A stretch of DNA of 64,000 nucleotides from Bactericera cockerelli (lineage: Eukaryota > Arthropoda > Insecta > Hemiptera > Triozidae). Below are positions 1 to 12,006 of the stretch, piece by piece; the first letter of the stretch is position 1, and each line of letters opens with the position of its first letter. Below the pieces are notes generated by a model that made no database searches, was not told the DNA's origin, and was given only the letters and a program-made list of their open reading frames with translations. The position numbers and the translations under genes are program-made. The DNA is taken from contig CM044958.1 of NCBI GenBank assembly GCA_024516035.1, positions 8,762,771 to 8,826,770 on the forward strand, in the 5' to 3' direction.

Positions 1-3000
1 CGACCAAGTTATATCTATCAATTTTACTTTTTCTTTTCTCTAAGATTATGCGACATCATAATCAGAAATAAAAATATACCATCAAAGCTCTCGAAATATT
101 GGAAAAATATATAACTACGAGCTGGACATGAGGCTAGTATAGGAATATATTGTATACTTTAGGCCGAAAAATTGCCTAGATGACCACCGGCCGACCAAGT
201 TATATCTATGAATGTTACGTTTTCTTGTCTCTAAGACCATGCGACATCATAATCAGAAATAAAAATATAGCATCGAGGCTCTCGAAATATTGGAAAAATA
301 TATAACTACGAGCTGGACATGAGGCTAGTATAGGAATATATGGTATACTTAAGGCCGAAAAATTGCCTAGATAACCACCGGCCGACCAAGTTATATCTAT
401 GAATTTTATGTTTTCGTGTTTCGATGACCATGCGACATCATAATCAGAAATAAAAATATAGCATCGAGGCTCTCGAAAAATTGGAAAAATATATAAGTAC
501 GAGCTGGACATGAGGCTAGTATAGGAATATATGGTATACCTTAGGCCGAAAAATTGCCCCGATGACCACCGGCCGACCAAGATATATCTATGAATGTTAC
601 GTTTTCGTGTTTCTAAGACCATGCGACATCATAATCAGAAATAAAAATATAGCATCAAGGCTCTCGAAAAATTGGAAAAATATATAACTACGAGCTGGAC
701 ATGAGGCTAGTATAGGAATATATGGTATACTTTAGGCCAAAAAATTGCCCCGATGACCACCGGCCGACCAAGTTATATATATGAATTTTACGTTTTTGTG
801 TTTCTAAGACCATGCGACATCATATTCAGAAATAAAAATATAGCATCAAGGCTGTCGAAAAATTGGAAATATATATAACTACGAGCTGGACTTGAGGCTA
901 GTATAGGAATATATGGTATATAACTACGAGCTGGACATAAGGCTAGTATAGGAATATATGGTATACTTTAGGCCGAAAAATTGCCCCGATGACCACCGGC
1001 CGACCAAGTTATATCTATGAATGTTACGTTTTCGTGTTCCTAAGACCATGCGACATCATAATCAGAAATAAAAATATAGCATCGAGGCTCTCGAAAAAAT
1101 TGGAAAAATATATAACTACGAGCTGGACATGAGGCTATTATTGGAATATATGGTATACTTTAGGCCGAAAAATTGCCCCGATGACCATCGGCCGACCAAG
1201 TAATATCTATCAATTTTACTTTTTATTGTCTCTAAGTCCATGCCACATCATAATCAGAAATAAAAATATAGCAACGAGGCTCTCGAAATATTGGAAAAAT
1301 ATATAACTACGAGCTGGACATGAGGCTAGTATAGGAATATATGGTATACTTAAGGCCGAAAAATTGCCTAGATAACCACCGGCCGACCAAGTTATATCTA
1401 TGAATTTTATGTTTTCGTGTTTCGATGACCATGCGACATCATAATCAGAAATAAAAATATAGCATCGAGGCTCTCGAAAAATTGGAAAAATATATAACTA
1501 CGAGCTGGACATGAGGCTAGTATAGGAATATATGGTATACTTTAGGCCGAAAAATTGCCTAGATGACCACCGGCCGACCAAGTTATATCTATGAATGTTA
1601 CGTTTTCGTTTTTCTAAGACCATGCAACATAATAATCAGAAATAAAAATATAGCATCGAGGCTCTCGAAAAATTGGAAAAAATAAATAACTACGAGCTGG
1701 ACATGAGGCTAGTATAGGAATATATGGTATTCCTTAGGCCGAAAAATTGCCCCGATGACCACCGGCCGACCAAGATATATCTATGAATTTTACGTTTTCG
1801 TGTTTCTAAGACCATGCGACATCATATACAGAAATAAAAATATAGCATCAAGGCTGTCGAAAAATTGGAAAAATATATAACTACGAGCTGGACTTGAGGC
1901 TAGTATAGGAATATATGGTATACCTTAGGCCGAAAAATTGCCCCGATAACCACCGGCCGACCAAGTTATATCTATAAATGTTACGTTTTCTTGTTTCTAA
2001 AACCATGCGACATCATAATCAGAAATAAAAATATAGCATCGAGGCTCTCGAAATATTGGAAAAATATATAACTACGAGCTGGACATGAGGCTAGTATAGG
2101 AATATAATGTATACTTTAGGCCGAAAAATTGCCTAGATGACCACCGGCCGACCAAGTTATATCTATCAATTTTACTTTTTATTGTCTCTTAGACCATGCG
2201 ACATCATAATCAGAAATAAAAATATAGCATCGAGGCTCTCGAAATATTGGAAAAATATATAACTACGAGCTGGACATGAGGCTAGTATAGGAATATATGG
2301 TATACCTTAGGCCGAAAAATTGCCCCGATGACCACCGGCCGACCAAGTTATATCTATGAATGTTACGTTTTCGTGTTTCTAAGACCATGCGACATCATAA
2401 TCAGAAATAAAAATATAGCATCAAGGCTCTCGAAAAATTGGAAAAATATATAACTACGAGCTGGACATGAGGCTAGTATAGGAATATATGGTATACCTTA
2501 GGCCGAAAAATTGCCCCGATGACCACCGGCCGACCAAGTTATATCTATGAATTTTAAGTTTTCGTGTGTTTCGAAGACCATGCGACATCATAATCAGAAA
2601 TGAAAATATAGCATCGAGGCTGTCGAAAAATTGGAAAAATAAATAACTACGAGCTGGACATGAGGCTAGTATAGGAAATATATGGTATACCTTAGGCCGA
2701 AAAATTGCCCCGATGACCACCGGCCGACCAAGTTATATCTATGAATGTTACGTTTTCGTGTTTCTAAGACCATGCGACATCATAATCAGAAATAAAAATA
2801 TAGCATCAAGGCTCTCGAAAAATTGGAAAAATATATAACTACGAGCTGGACATGAGGCTAGTATAGGAATATATGGTATACTTTAGGCCAAAAAATTGCC
2901 CCAATGACCACCGGCCGACCAAGTTATATCTATGAATTTTACGTTTTCGTGTTTCTAAGACCATGCGACATCATAATCAGAAATAAAAATTTAGCATCAA

Positions 3001-4015
3001 GGCTGTCGAAAAATTGGAAAATTATATAACTACGAGCTGGACATGAGGCTAGTATAGGAATATATTGTATAGTTTAGGACAAAAAATTGCCTAGATGACC
3101 CCGGCCGACCAAGTTATATCTATCAATTATACGTTTTCGTGTTTCTAAGACCATGTGACATCATAATCAGAAATAAAATTATAGCATCGAGGCTCTCGAA
3201 AAATTGGAAAAATATATAACTACGAGCTGGACTTGAGGCTAGTATAGGAATATATGGTATACTTTAGGCCGAAAAATTGCCCCGATGACCACCGGCCGAC
3301 CAAGTTATATCTATCAATTTTACGTTTTCTTGTTCCTAAGACCATGCGACATCATAATCACAAATAAAAATATAGCATCAAGGCTCTCGAAAAATTGGAA
3401 AAATATATAACTACGAGCTGGACATGAGGCTAGTATAGGAATATATTGTATAGTTTAGGACAAAAAATTGCCTAGATGACCACCGGCCGACCAAGTTATA
3501 TTTATCAATTATACGTTTTCGTGTTTCTAAGACCATGTGACATCATAATCAGAAATAAAATTATAGCATCGAGGCTCTCGAAAAATTGGAAAAATATATA
3601 ACTACCAGCTGGACATGAGGCTAGTATAGGAATATATGGTATACTTTAGGCCGAAAAATTGCCCCGATGACCACCGGCCGACCAAGTTATATCTATCAAT
3701 TTTACGTTTTCTTGTTCCTAAGACCATGCGACATCATAATCACAAATAAAAATATAGCATCAAGGCTCTCGAAAAATTGGAAAAATATATAACTACGAGC
3801 TGGACATGAGGCTTGCATAGGAATATAATATGGTATATTTTAGGCCGAAAAATTGCCCAGTTCGCCGCCTGCCGTCTAACTATAGCAACTAATTTTACCC
3901 TACACTGTCACTAGGACAATAGGAAAGCTGAATTAGAAATTAAAATGTAGCATCGAGACTATCTAAAAATTGGAAAAATATATAACTTATTGCTGTATAT
4001 GACGCTAGCATTAGA
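1..4015. repeat. ~190-bp satellite array (right end), decaying at its edge
   Basis: About 20 head-to-tail copies of a ~190-bp AT-rich monomer run from the window edge to about 3870, followed by one strongly diverged copy to about 4015. The landmark GACCACCGGCCGACC recurs near 182, 374, 564, 755, 991 and 1181. The longer 755-991 step comes from a local duplication of about 45 bp. Monomers fall into subtypes (for example GCCTAGATGACC versus GCCCCGATGACC), and blocks of several monomers are themselves duplicated. ORFs in the array are repeat shadows with no codon logic. The array continues left of the window. Confidence 0.97.
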
Positions 4016-4544
4016 ACGCAGAAGTGGGATTACAACATTGAGAGAGAAAAAAAATCGTAGTAAAAATTCCCTTAATTGTGACATTAATCCCTTTTCGTTG
4101 CTAACTTCAGCAACGCGAGGTACAAGATTTTTGCGTACCCTGTAGAATTTTAGAAATATTTTTCAGCAACGTTGGTAGCTTCAGGGACATTTACAATTTG
4201 GGAAAGTATCAAAAGTACCTACTAGAATTTAAAATGTGACATCAAATGAGAGATGTGTAAAGTACAAAAACTTCTCCTCCAGCGTTGTTGGATAAACACT
4301 GATCTTTATCTCAGTGTGGAAAAAGAACAGTTTGCATTACCACAGATTTATAGGGTCTACATAATATTCATTAAAAAAATCTGTTTTATCGTTTTTTTTT
4401 TCATTTACCTTACAGGGTTTCCCAAAACGCGATTTTCACTCATTCGGTGTTGCCAATCGTACTTATGTAACTTATTTTTCTTCTTCGTTAAACCCAGAAA
4501 AAGACACCTGAGTGGAGTGAGTGCTCATAACTCATAATACGACG
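4016..4544. other. Intergenic stretch, no gene seen
   Basis: AT-rich sequence after the satellite. A 94-codon ORF at 4253-4537 resembles no known family and is judged spurious. An ACAGGGTTTCCCAAAA string near 4413 looks like a solitary Tc1/mariner-type terminus. Confidence 0.5.
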
Positions 4545-5065
4545 GAGCGGAGGAGGGTTTTACCGTCCATTCTCTGGAAACTTGCAAACCAGTTACTCAA
4601 ATTAATGTCACCCAGCCTGAGTGTGGCCGGTATGGGCCAGTAGGGTTCATAGTTGAATGACCATCCATCTAAGTCACCGTGGCAGAGTGAGTTAGCGCAC
4701 TAGGCATTGCACGCACGGTGACCTGGCTTCAATTCCCAGCGGAGCAGAATTTTTCCTGCTCTGTTCTTGGGTGCTCGGGGTCCACTCATACCTCGTGAGG
4801 AAAAATGAGTAGTTACTTGAATGAGTATTTGAGTATCGACCAGTGGCGGCATTACCAGAGGACAAAGAAATTAATGTTGTAGAATAATGCGAAAAGTACA
4901 GGAGGCTCTTAGTAATGCTGCGCTACCCACAAAAATTGTGAAGAGGCCTTGAGCTTCACCACAAAAAAAACCATACTTACCAACTTACCATCCATCTAAG
5001 TTCTACCCTCGCTGGACGTTACTTATAACTTTAGTTACAGAACAAGAACTGGTGTACTAAACCTG
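4545..5065 (-). mobile_element. 5S-headed SINE, split by a younger SINE
   Basis: The antisense strand carries the body (TGGAGGGTAAAACCC-like start, CCACTCAGGCTGGGTGA-like centre) and, after the interruption at 4674-4986, the 5S-like head (the GTTAAG / CCAGCGAGG / GGATGGGTGACC relatives). The two halves rejoin when the inserted SINE is removed. Confidence 0.8.
4674..4986 (+). mobile_element. tRNA-headed SINE, type E, with 14-bp target duplication
   Basis: A tRNA-like head with A-box (GAGTGAGTTAGCGC) and B-box (GGCTTCAATTCCC) is followed by a body with CTCGGGGTCCACTCATAC and GACCAGTGGCGGCATTACCAG. It is flanked by the direct repeat ACCATCCATCTAAG at 4660-4673 and 4987-5000, so it landed in an older 5S-headed SINE. 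Confidence 0.9.
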
Positions 5066-5090
5066 CCTGCGACGCGACGCTAGCTGTACA

Positions 5091-5402
5091 ATTTTTTTTA
5101 TTTAAAGATGAGTGTTTCACAGCCTCTTTTAATTTGTAGCAATGAAACAGGAGCTACTGTAGATGCATGCGTTCTGTGTTGTAGCCTACCCATTCCGTAG
5201 TATATCTCCCCTCTGATAGGCAAGAAGTGACACAATACCTACTTCCCATTTAGGTGCTGGGTCAACACGAGCGCTCCGGAGTGTATCCATTACAAATAAC
5301 TGTAACCAAATTTTGAAAACAAACTTTAAGTCAGCGCGGGGATTCGAACCTGGGACCTTCCACATGGCGAGCGAGTGCTTAACCACTGAGCTGTTCGTGC
5401 AC
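5091..5402 (-). mobile_element. tRNA-headed SINE, type D
   Basis: On the minus strand: head GCACGAACAGCTCAGTGG...GGTTCGAATCCCCGCGC, body with GGTTACAGTTATTTGTAA and TGACCCAGCACCTAAATGGG, and a tail ending in GAAACACTCATCTTT and an A/T-rich stretch. At least six relatives occur in this window. Confidence 0.85.
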
Positions 5403-5485
5403 TTTAAAATACTAAATTTGTGATACTTAAAAATAATACTAGAAAAGTATTATTTGTATCACAAATTTAGTATTTTAAAACTAAA
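5403..5485. repeat. Near-perfect palindrome (hairpin MITE-like)
   Basis: AAAATACTAAATTTGTGATAC on the left is matched by GTATCACAAATTTAGTATTTT on the right around a short centre that also pairs (AATACTA...AGTATT). It sits at the head end of the type D SINE. Confidence 0.75.
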
Positions 5486-5836
5486 TACAAAATTTAGTTT
5501 TAAGCATAACATTGTTCACTCTGAAAGACTATTCAACAGTAAAAAAACCTATTACTACACTTGAGAGCAGAAAAAGCGAATCAAACTTTTTCCTCCACCA
5601 AATCTGCGATATCTTCGAAAGTACTTTTTTAATCGAGTCGTAAGATGTCTCAAAATGTTGTAAATTTTGTTTTCTACGATTTTATAATTTGATTGTTAAA
5701 AAAGATCTACCAGAAGCCGTGAAAATGAAATTTTACTACAGGATGTCAAAAAAGAAGAAAAACACGATTTTTGTATTTTTAACAAAAGAAGTTATTACAT
5801 GAGAAATCAACAAGATTCATTCGTAAAAATGGTGAA

Positions 5837-6108
5837 TCAGTATTTTGTGTTGCCTCCCCGAGCTCTTATCACAGCATTCATTTGATGTGGCATTGACTGG
5901 ATCGAAGTAACCACATTTTCTTGGGGCAACCTCTCCCATTCTTCGGTGAGGGCGATCTTGAGCTCTGCTACAATCTGGGGAGCCGGTATTCTGCTTTGTT
6001 TGAGGTGGTCCAATAGATGCTCGATCGGGTTGAGGTCGGGTCTAAGAGAGGGCCAGTCCAAAGTGTCAATATTGTCCTCACCCAAGATCTCCCGAACACA
6101 GTTAGCCC
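5837..6108 (-). pseudogene. Tc1-like transposase C-terminal fragment (inverted arm)
   Basis: The minus strand reads NCVREILGEDN, then the SLRPDLNPIEHL motif that carries the third acidic residue of Tc1/mariner DDE enzymes (E in NPIEHL), and ends ARGGNTKY. It duplicates the C-terminal third of the plus-strand copy and lacks the catalytic N-terminal two thirds. Confidence 0.85.
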
Positions 6109-6350
6109 AATATTGAACGCCAATCAGCTGAAGCAGGAGCTCCTCTAGACCAGGGGAGTGAATGTGCGTAGTTCGACAGTGCGCAAAAGAATTCAAGAAG
6201 CTGGAATTCAACCAAAGAGAGCTGCAACTGGACCCAAACTCTCAGGGTCCAGTTGCAGCTCTCTTTGGTTGAACAGGGAAGAGAGATTAAGATTCGCCAG
6301 AGAATACGTGAATTAGAGACCCGAGCAATTGCGCTCTGTTATCTCCACTG

Positions 6351-6955
6351 ATGAATGCCGGGTGTGTTTGTTTGGTAATGACAGAAGGAAAAGAGTCTAT
6401 GGAAGAGCGGGAGAAAGATATGCTAGCTGAGTGCTGCATCACAGAAACTCTCAATTTCGGCGGTGGTTCCTGTATGGTGTGGGGTGGGATTTTAACTGAA
6501 AGAAAGACTGAATTGCTTTTCATCGCATGCGGTGCAGCAGGGGACCTGAAGAGTCAGCAATACATTGATAACATCCTGCAGACCCATGAGGTTCCTCTCG
6601 CTCAAATTATGGGCGACCAGTTCCTCCTCGTGCACGACAATGTTCACCCACATGTGGCTAACTGTGTTCGGGAGTTCTTGGGTGAGGAGAATATTGACAC
6701 TTTGGACTAGCCCTCTCTTAGCCCCGACCTCAACCCAATCAAGCATCTATGGGACCAACTCAAACAAAGTGTTTGAGGCAGAATACCGGCTCCCCAGACT
6801 GTAGCAGAGCTCAAAATCGCCCTCACCGAAGAATGGGAGAGGTTGCCCCAAGAAAATGTGATTACTTCGATCCAGTCAATGCCACATCAAATGAATGCTG
6901 TGATAAGAGCTCGGGGAGGCAACACAAAATACTGATTCACCATTATTACGAATGA
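6351..6955 (+). pseudogene. Tc1-like transposase, internal and C-terminal part, broken
   Basis: Codons read from the first Asp region through MVWGGI, the QQYIDNIL segment, the HDNVHPH segment with the second Asp, and up to a TAG stop at 6708-6710. The frame then shifts before NPIKHLWDQ and the C-terminal tail. The E of the usual NPIEHLW is K here. The stop, frame changes and missing helix-turn-helix domain show it is dead. Confidence 0.85.
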
Positions 6956-7424
6956 ATCTTTTTGATTGCTATTATATAACTTCTTTTGCTAAAAATACAA
7001 AAATCATATTTTTCTTATTTTTTGACATCCTGTAGTAAAATTTCATTTTTAAGACTTCTGGCTTTTCAACAATCAAATTATAAAATTGTAGAAAACGAAA
7101 TTTACAACATTTTGAGACATCTTTACGACTTGATAAAACAAGTGATTTCGAAGATATCGCCGATTTGGTGGAGGAAAAAGTTTGATTCGCTTTTTCTGCT
7201 CTCAAGTGTATTATATAAATTGATGCAGTGATTGCCAATGTCAGCTGCTTGTGTTCAGCATTCAATAAATTATGGCTGTCAAGACTTTTTATTTTATCAT
7301 ATTAATGTGCCATTTTTAAATGTGTATATATTGCTTTGTTCTGGTTCACTGATTCTGAGTGAGACTATACTGCATCAATATTCATTCACTAGTCAGATTA
7401 ACAAATTATGATTTTTTTTTAAGT

Positions 7425-7672
7425 GGGGTTTAACGTCGCTTTCAACTGCCATGGTCATATCACGACGGGGGTTTTACCCTCCATTCGCAGGAAACTCACA
7501 AACCTGCTACTCACATTGACCTCACTTAGCCTGAGTGGGGCCGGGAAAAGCCAGTGTCACGAGAATTAGAATTTGAATGGTCACCCATCCAAGTCTTAAC
7601 CTCGCTGGATGTCGCTTAACTTCGGTGTTCTGAAGGGAACCGGTGTATTCAACATGCCTTCGACGCTGGCTA
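7425..7672 (-). mobile_element. 5S-rRNA-headed SINE
   Basis: The minus strand reads GGTTCCCTTCAGAACACCG then AAGTTAAGCGACATCCAGCG and GACTTGGATGGGTGACC, which follow the internal promoter region of insect 5S rRNA. Next come the CCCCACTCAGGCTAAGTG body and a GTTAAACCCCACTT tail. Confidence 0.85.
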
Positions 7673-7699
7673 AATATGATTTTCTACTTTCATGAGATT

Positions 7700-9540
7700 T
7701 GGTAATGCATCTCATAGGAAAAATTAAAAACTAGCATATGTCACATATGTGTACAGTTTTCTGTTCCTATAGGTACTCCTATTTTTTTAAATGACATCTG
7801 ACTTGACCCCCTTGCTGTAAGTCTCCAGCAAATAGGCCAAATGGTATATGTCTAGGTCACACGGCAAGCTTAATACTGTGATTTTCCGACAAGATGAGGT
7901 ATATTTCACCTTTTATTGGGTTCAGGAGATTTAATCATGTGTGCAAAGTGTAAAATAATACAATATGTTCAATTTTTAGGTATTTTCTTGTTTTCTCAGA
8001 ATTTCTAATGTCAATTATCTTGTAAACTGTAACAAAGATTGAAAAAGTTCTCAGAGTTTACCCTTCTAAACATGGTGCAAGCCAAAAATATAACACTTTC
8101 AACTTTAATTTCTAGTATGTTTCACTATTTGAATGAAAAAAAAAAAACATCCTTTGAAAAAGCACAGAAATTATTTATTAGAACATTATTTCCTGGCATT
8201 TTCAATCAAAGCTATTTCAAACTAACTGTTGCTAACTCAAAATCTTGTTAACTTGAGAGAATTATTTGGCCTTTGTTGAACTTCACTCTTTATTCAAAAT
8301 CCTAACTCAAGATGATGCTTCTGTCCCTTGAATTTCAAATAAACACATAGTAATACACATGACAGCTAGAGAGCTATTTTTATGTTTCTAGGGTCCAAGT
8401 CAAAAATTACAAGCCTCCTATTACATCAAGTGTGAAGTGACCAAATCAAGTAGTGCACTAGGTTAATTTCAGTTTTTGAGAAACTTGTAATTTTGTCTAT
8501 TAATTTCACCCTGAATGTTAAGTTTCCTACATTTCTTCAGTAAGCATAGCAAAAATTCATCTTGATAAATGGTTCAATAGGTAATTTTTTTTTTTTTGAC
8601 ATTTGAGGTTGATCATTCAAGACAAAGATTTTATCTGAGTAAAATCTTTTCTAAAATTTTGTACAACACTTTAATAAATAAATGGCAATCATCAGGGCAT
8701 CCAGTATGTGTATCAGAGGAGCCCGGACCAGATTTCGTTCTGGGGAAAGTCTATTAGGATATGAAGAGTACTAAGACCGAGCACAAATGTAAATCCTGAT
8801 GAATATGTTGTTGATGAATATGTTCATTATTTTAAATATAGTTGTCATTGTGTTTTTTTTCACAGTTCTTTAACCCAGATGAGCCTACAATCCTTCTGGA
8901 AGGATTTGAAAACAGGCCTTTAGGAGGTCTATGAATTTCACCTGCAATTCTTCTAGAAGGATTTCAGGGAAATGGCCATATCTCAAAAACCAAAAACTTT
9001 TTTATTCATTAAACTTGAAATGCCCTTCAACAAACATGATATACAACACTTTTAGCTAGTTTTTAAATAAAAAGTAGTCGAAAAAAAACTCCGGTCTATC
9101 TGGGTTAATAAATAGAATCCTTGGTTTGTTAGAGTGATAAAAAGTAAAAAGAAGAAGTTAGGTAAGATTAATATACAAATGTTATTATCAGCATTTATTG
9201 AAATTTTGTGATTTTGATATTAAATTTACTTCAATAAACAAGAAAAGTTATCCCAACATTTTTTCTATCTTCATTGAAAATTCTAATAAAAATGTTGTTT
9301 AGTATACTTTAATTTTACTTTGGTGTTTAGATAATTCTCATTGATGTTTGATAGACAATGATTCCTATTTCTATATCTTTCCAGGCTCAGCTTACTGTGA
9401 TCCTATTTCTATATTGATTCCATTATACTTTATGCAAATGCTTCACAATTATAGCTAATGAACAGACCTGAAGGAACTGCATTGTTACACAATATTCAGC
9501 AAACAAAGGATCTACACATGGGTTGAACCCCAAATTTGTT
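7700..9540. other. Intergenic stretch, AT-rich, no gene recognised
   Basis: No ORF with recognisable family features. The part from about 7860 to 8070 is distantly similar, in the same orientation, to 11400-11610 (shared GGCAAGCTT, TTCAGGAGA-TTAATCA, ACTGTAACAAA...AAAAGTTCTCAGA), suggesting an old dispersed repeat or a local duplication flanking the gene at 9562-10405. Confidence 0.5.
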
Positions 9541-9561
9541 TTGAAACATTAAATATGTTAC

Positions 9562-10405
9562 TTAGTTTTTCTTGGGAAGTTCAGGGGGGAAGAAGTTCCA
9601 CACAAACACATCTGAAACTGCTAAGTAACCAATAGTAGCTGTTAACAGAGCGGTTCCACCAATAAGTTGAGCATTGTATTTTGCATTCTGTTTGTCATAG
9701 TGAGCTTTCCATGATCCTTTTGGTACGGGCAGATCATCAATGGTTACTGGTGCCTTCTTTGAGTAAGACTGAAACCTTCTTACTTGTTGAGTCACTTGTG
9801 AACCTGTAGAGAGAGAAGGTACCAATATATTAAGCATGAGTCACATAATGATGAAAAATGGCACTGAAGCATTTGCTAAATATCTGGAACTTAAATAACT
9901 AGTAATATAAATATGTATGATGTTCCTTGAAGAAGTAATAATTAAATACATTAAGCTTTGCCCTTATTAGAATTTTCGTTGCATGTTATTATTAAAAACT
10001 GATGTGCATTGGTAGTCAAGTGGTCAAGGTGCTGGTCTGGTGGGTAATCCATGTAACATAGGGATCTATTAGTTTGATCCCTACCCAATGCATGAATTTT
10101 TCTTCATTTATTTCAGTTTGTGATGACATAATGAGACTTTGAGGGTTCGGTGGTAGAAAATACTTTGAGCATTAACCTTGTCTGGTAGTAACCAGATATC
10201 ATAAGCTGGGTCTTTTCTAGGATACACTGAGGAAACCTGAGAGCCTCTGAAAATGTTATCTGGATCTTCCATCAGTACAAGAGAAAAATATTCCCACATA
10301 ATTATCTATTATTTGACAATTGGCAGAACTGATAGGGTCCATCCTCTCAGATAAGACAATACAGGTTCATGATTACTTACGGGCAATAGACAGAAGACCG
10401 TTCAT
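9562..10405 (-). CDS. Small mitochondrial membrane protein, Deltamethrin_res / COX7B-like domain
   Basis: Two coding exons on the minus strand: 10381-10405 (ATG; donor GTAAGT) and 9562-9803 (acceptor CTACAG; TAA stop), joining in phase 1 to give 88 aa. Residues 1-23 (MNGLLSIARSQ...) are basic and Ser-rich without acidic residues, as expected for a mitochondrial presequence. The LPVPKGSWKAHYDKQNAKYN segment (residues ~34-53) and the following single membrane span, with a PPELP tail, match the family Pfam calls Deltamethrin_res (prag01), short single-span inner-membrane proteins related to COX7B. The role in cytochrome c oxidase is inference. The first exon is only 25 nt, so an unspliced ORF would give a false N-terminus. 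The 577-bp intron holds a SINE. Confidence 0.8.
10004..10200 (+). mobile_element. tRNA-headed SINE, type A, in the intron of the COX7B-like gene
   Basis: Head GTGCATTGGTAGTCAAGTGG with a weakened B-box (TAGTTTGATCC), then CATGAATTTTTC, GAGGGTTCGGTGGTAGAAAA and CTTTGAGCATTAACC. Same order as the better-preserved copies near 16739, 52979 and 58579. Confidence 0.85.
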
Positions 10406-12005
10406 TTTGACTGGAGGGTTACTTCTTATCCAGAAAATGAATGAAATTTACAAAACCTTTGCTCTGGCAAATGTGAAAGATGAAAATTATTTCGCCTGAC
10501 CTCAACTTGGGAAAAATAATTTTGTTAAGAAAAATCCAAAAATGTAAATATAAAACAGCTGATTGATGCTTACACAGATTTATCAGAATATTTTTTCATA
10601 ATAGATCGAAAATTTATCTGAGCTCTATATAATTGGCACTAAAATTCAAAAAACATTTTTTTCAGGGCTTTGGCTATGGGATATTGGGATTTAAAAAAAT
10701 TGAGCGCATTTTTGGAGCCTTTAATTTTTTTCGAGATTAATGTCCTCTTTGGATAATCAGTTATTTTCTGATTTGCTCATTTCTTGCGCGACATTTGAAT
10801 TAATTTTCTCTTATCTCTAATTATTCTTTTCTTTCTGTGAATTTTGAACATGTACAAATTTTAATCATTACTAATAGCCGCTTTCTCGACACTCTCAGCT
10901 TGAATAGAAAAACTAGACTTGATAACAGACAAGAGTAAAGACCTTCACTACCGCTGTCTGTGTCTCACTCTCACCCTTAGTACTTAACACATCTACTCAG
11001 AATAGTAGAATAACTAAACCCCTACCAAGTATTACAGTAATCATTTCCATATCTAATTCATTTTATCAGAGAGTTTAATTGATAGAAAAGAGTTCTGTTC
11101 TTGTTCTAGTCAATTAGTACATTTATTTCTCTTCATTCACTTTTTAAGCCAATATTAGTTCTTATCAAGGCAGTAGTACTGCAAATCTTATTTTTCATAG
11201 ATATTGATCCATTTTGCTATCAGCACTTAATAACAAGACAAATTTAGTTTTAAATACAAGACACAAAGGTAAGAATTTCAGGATGACAATATATTTAATG
11301 TTTAAAAGATAATATTTTTTTGAGCCTCAAATTATTGGTATCTATTCAAATTCACCAGAGCTATATTAAGGGAAGGTTTGTAATTCTTGAGAATCCATGG
11401 CAAGCTTTTATACTGCAATTATACCTAGATGAGTAGTGTCACTTTTTCTGAACTTTCTGAAGTGTTCAGGAGACTTAATCAGAGCGCAAAATGTATAAAA
11501 TTCCTTCAAAAGCCCTTTTTCTTGGTTGGTTTTGTTCAGTTTTTGGCCCCTAGAACCTTGATGTTAGTAATGTATCTTGCATACTGTAACAAAAATAAAA
11601 AAAGTTCTCAGAAATCACAGTATAAAGCTTGACATGGATTCTCAAAAATTACCAAAGGTTTTGCAAAATATGTAGGTTGAAAGAAAACCTTGTAATTTTT
11701 TCTCAATATAAAATATGAGTGGTAATTTAATTTTTAGTCCTCACCTGAACTTCAATCTAAAATTTCTCATTCCCTGTCCCTATGGGTCCTACCAGTGTTT
11801 TTGTCACATCTAAAAAATAAAAATTAATATGTTGTGGTTTATTGTATATAGGTAGTGTTCATTTATAAATATTTTTTTATTTGGTAGAAATGTCTAGTTT
11901 ACAACTGTATGCTTGTTATTCAATGTTTTCCCGGAAAAGATATAGGTATTTTACACTCTAAAGTTTCTAAGTTTACTTCTGCATAGTATTGTATTTTATA
12001 TATAC
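10406..12005. other. Intergenic stretch, AT-rich, no gene recognised
   Basis: Lies upstream of the COX7B-like gene. A 67-codon ORF at 11429-11632 overlaps the diverged repeat shared with 7860-8070 and is not supported as a gene. Confidence 0.5.
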
Positions 12006-12006
12006 A

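Larger units (their letters stand above)
5552..7215 (+). mobile_element. Fold-back Tc1-like transposon relic
   Basis: The plus strand from about 6160 to 6955 encodes a broken Tc1-type DDE transposase. Visible pieces are an N-terminal RRIQEAGIQPKRAA part, an LRSVISTDECRVCLFG part (first Asp region), MVWGGI, an LLVHDNVHPH part (second Asp), and SPDLNPIKHLW followed by a C-terminal ARGGNTKY. An in-frame TAG at about 6708 replaces the Trp codon found in the other copy. The 3' half (6655-7215) is present again inverted at 5552-6108, so the locus is a palindrome with ~560-bp arms. A second short inverted repeat is centred near 6241. No intact transposase remains. Confidence 0.85.

Noticed and set aside
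215..2720. ORFs on the minus strand inside the first 3 kb (for example 215-622 and 2454-2720)
   Set aside because: They read straight through satellite monomers. The same peptide pattern repeats with every monomer and is broken by the natural variation between copies, so they are not genes.
9562..9837. Single-exon 91-residue protein beginning MLNILVPSLST
   Set aside because: An acceptor at 9804 and a 25-nt first exon at 10381-10405 with a canonical donor give a mitochondrial presequence in frame. The unspliced start is intron sequence.
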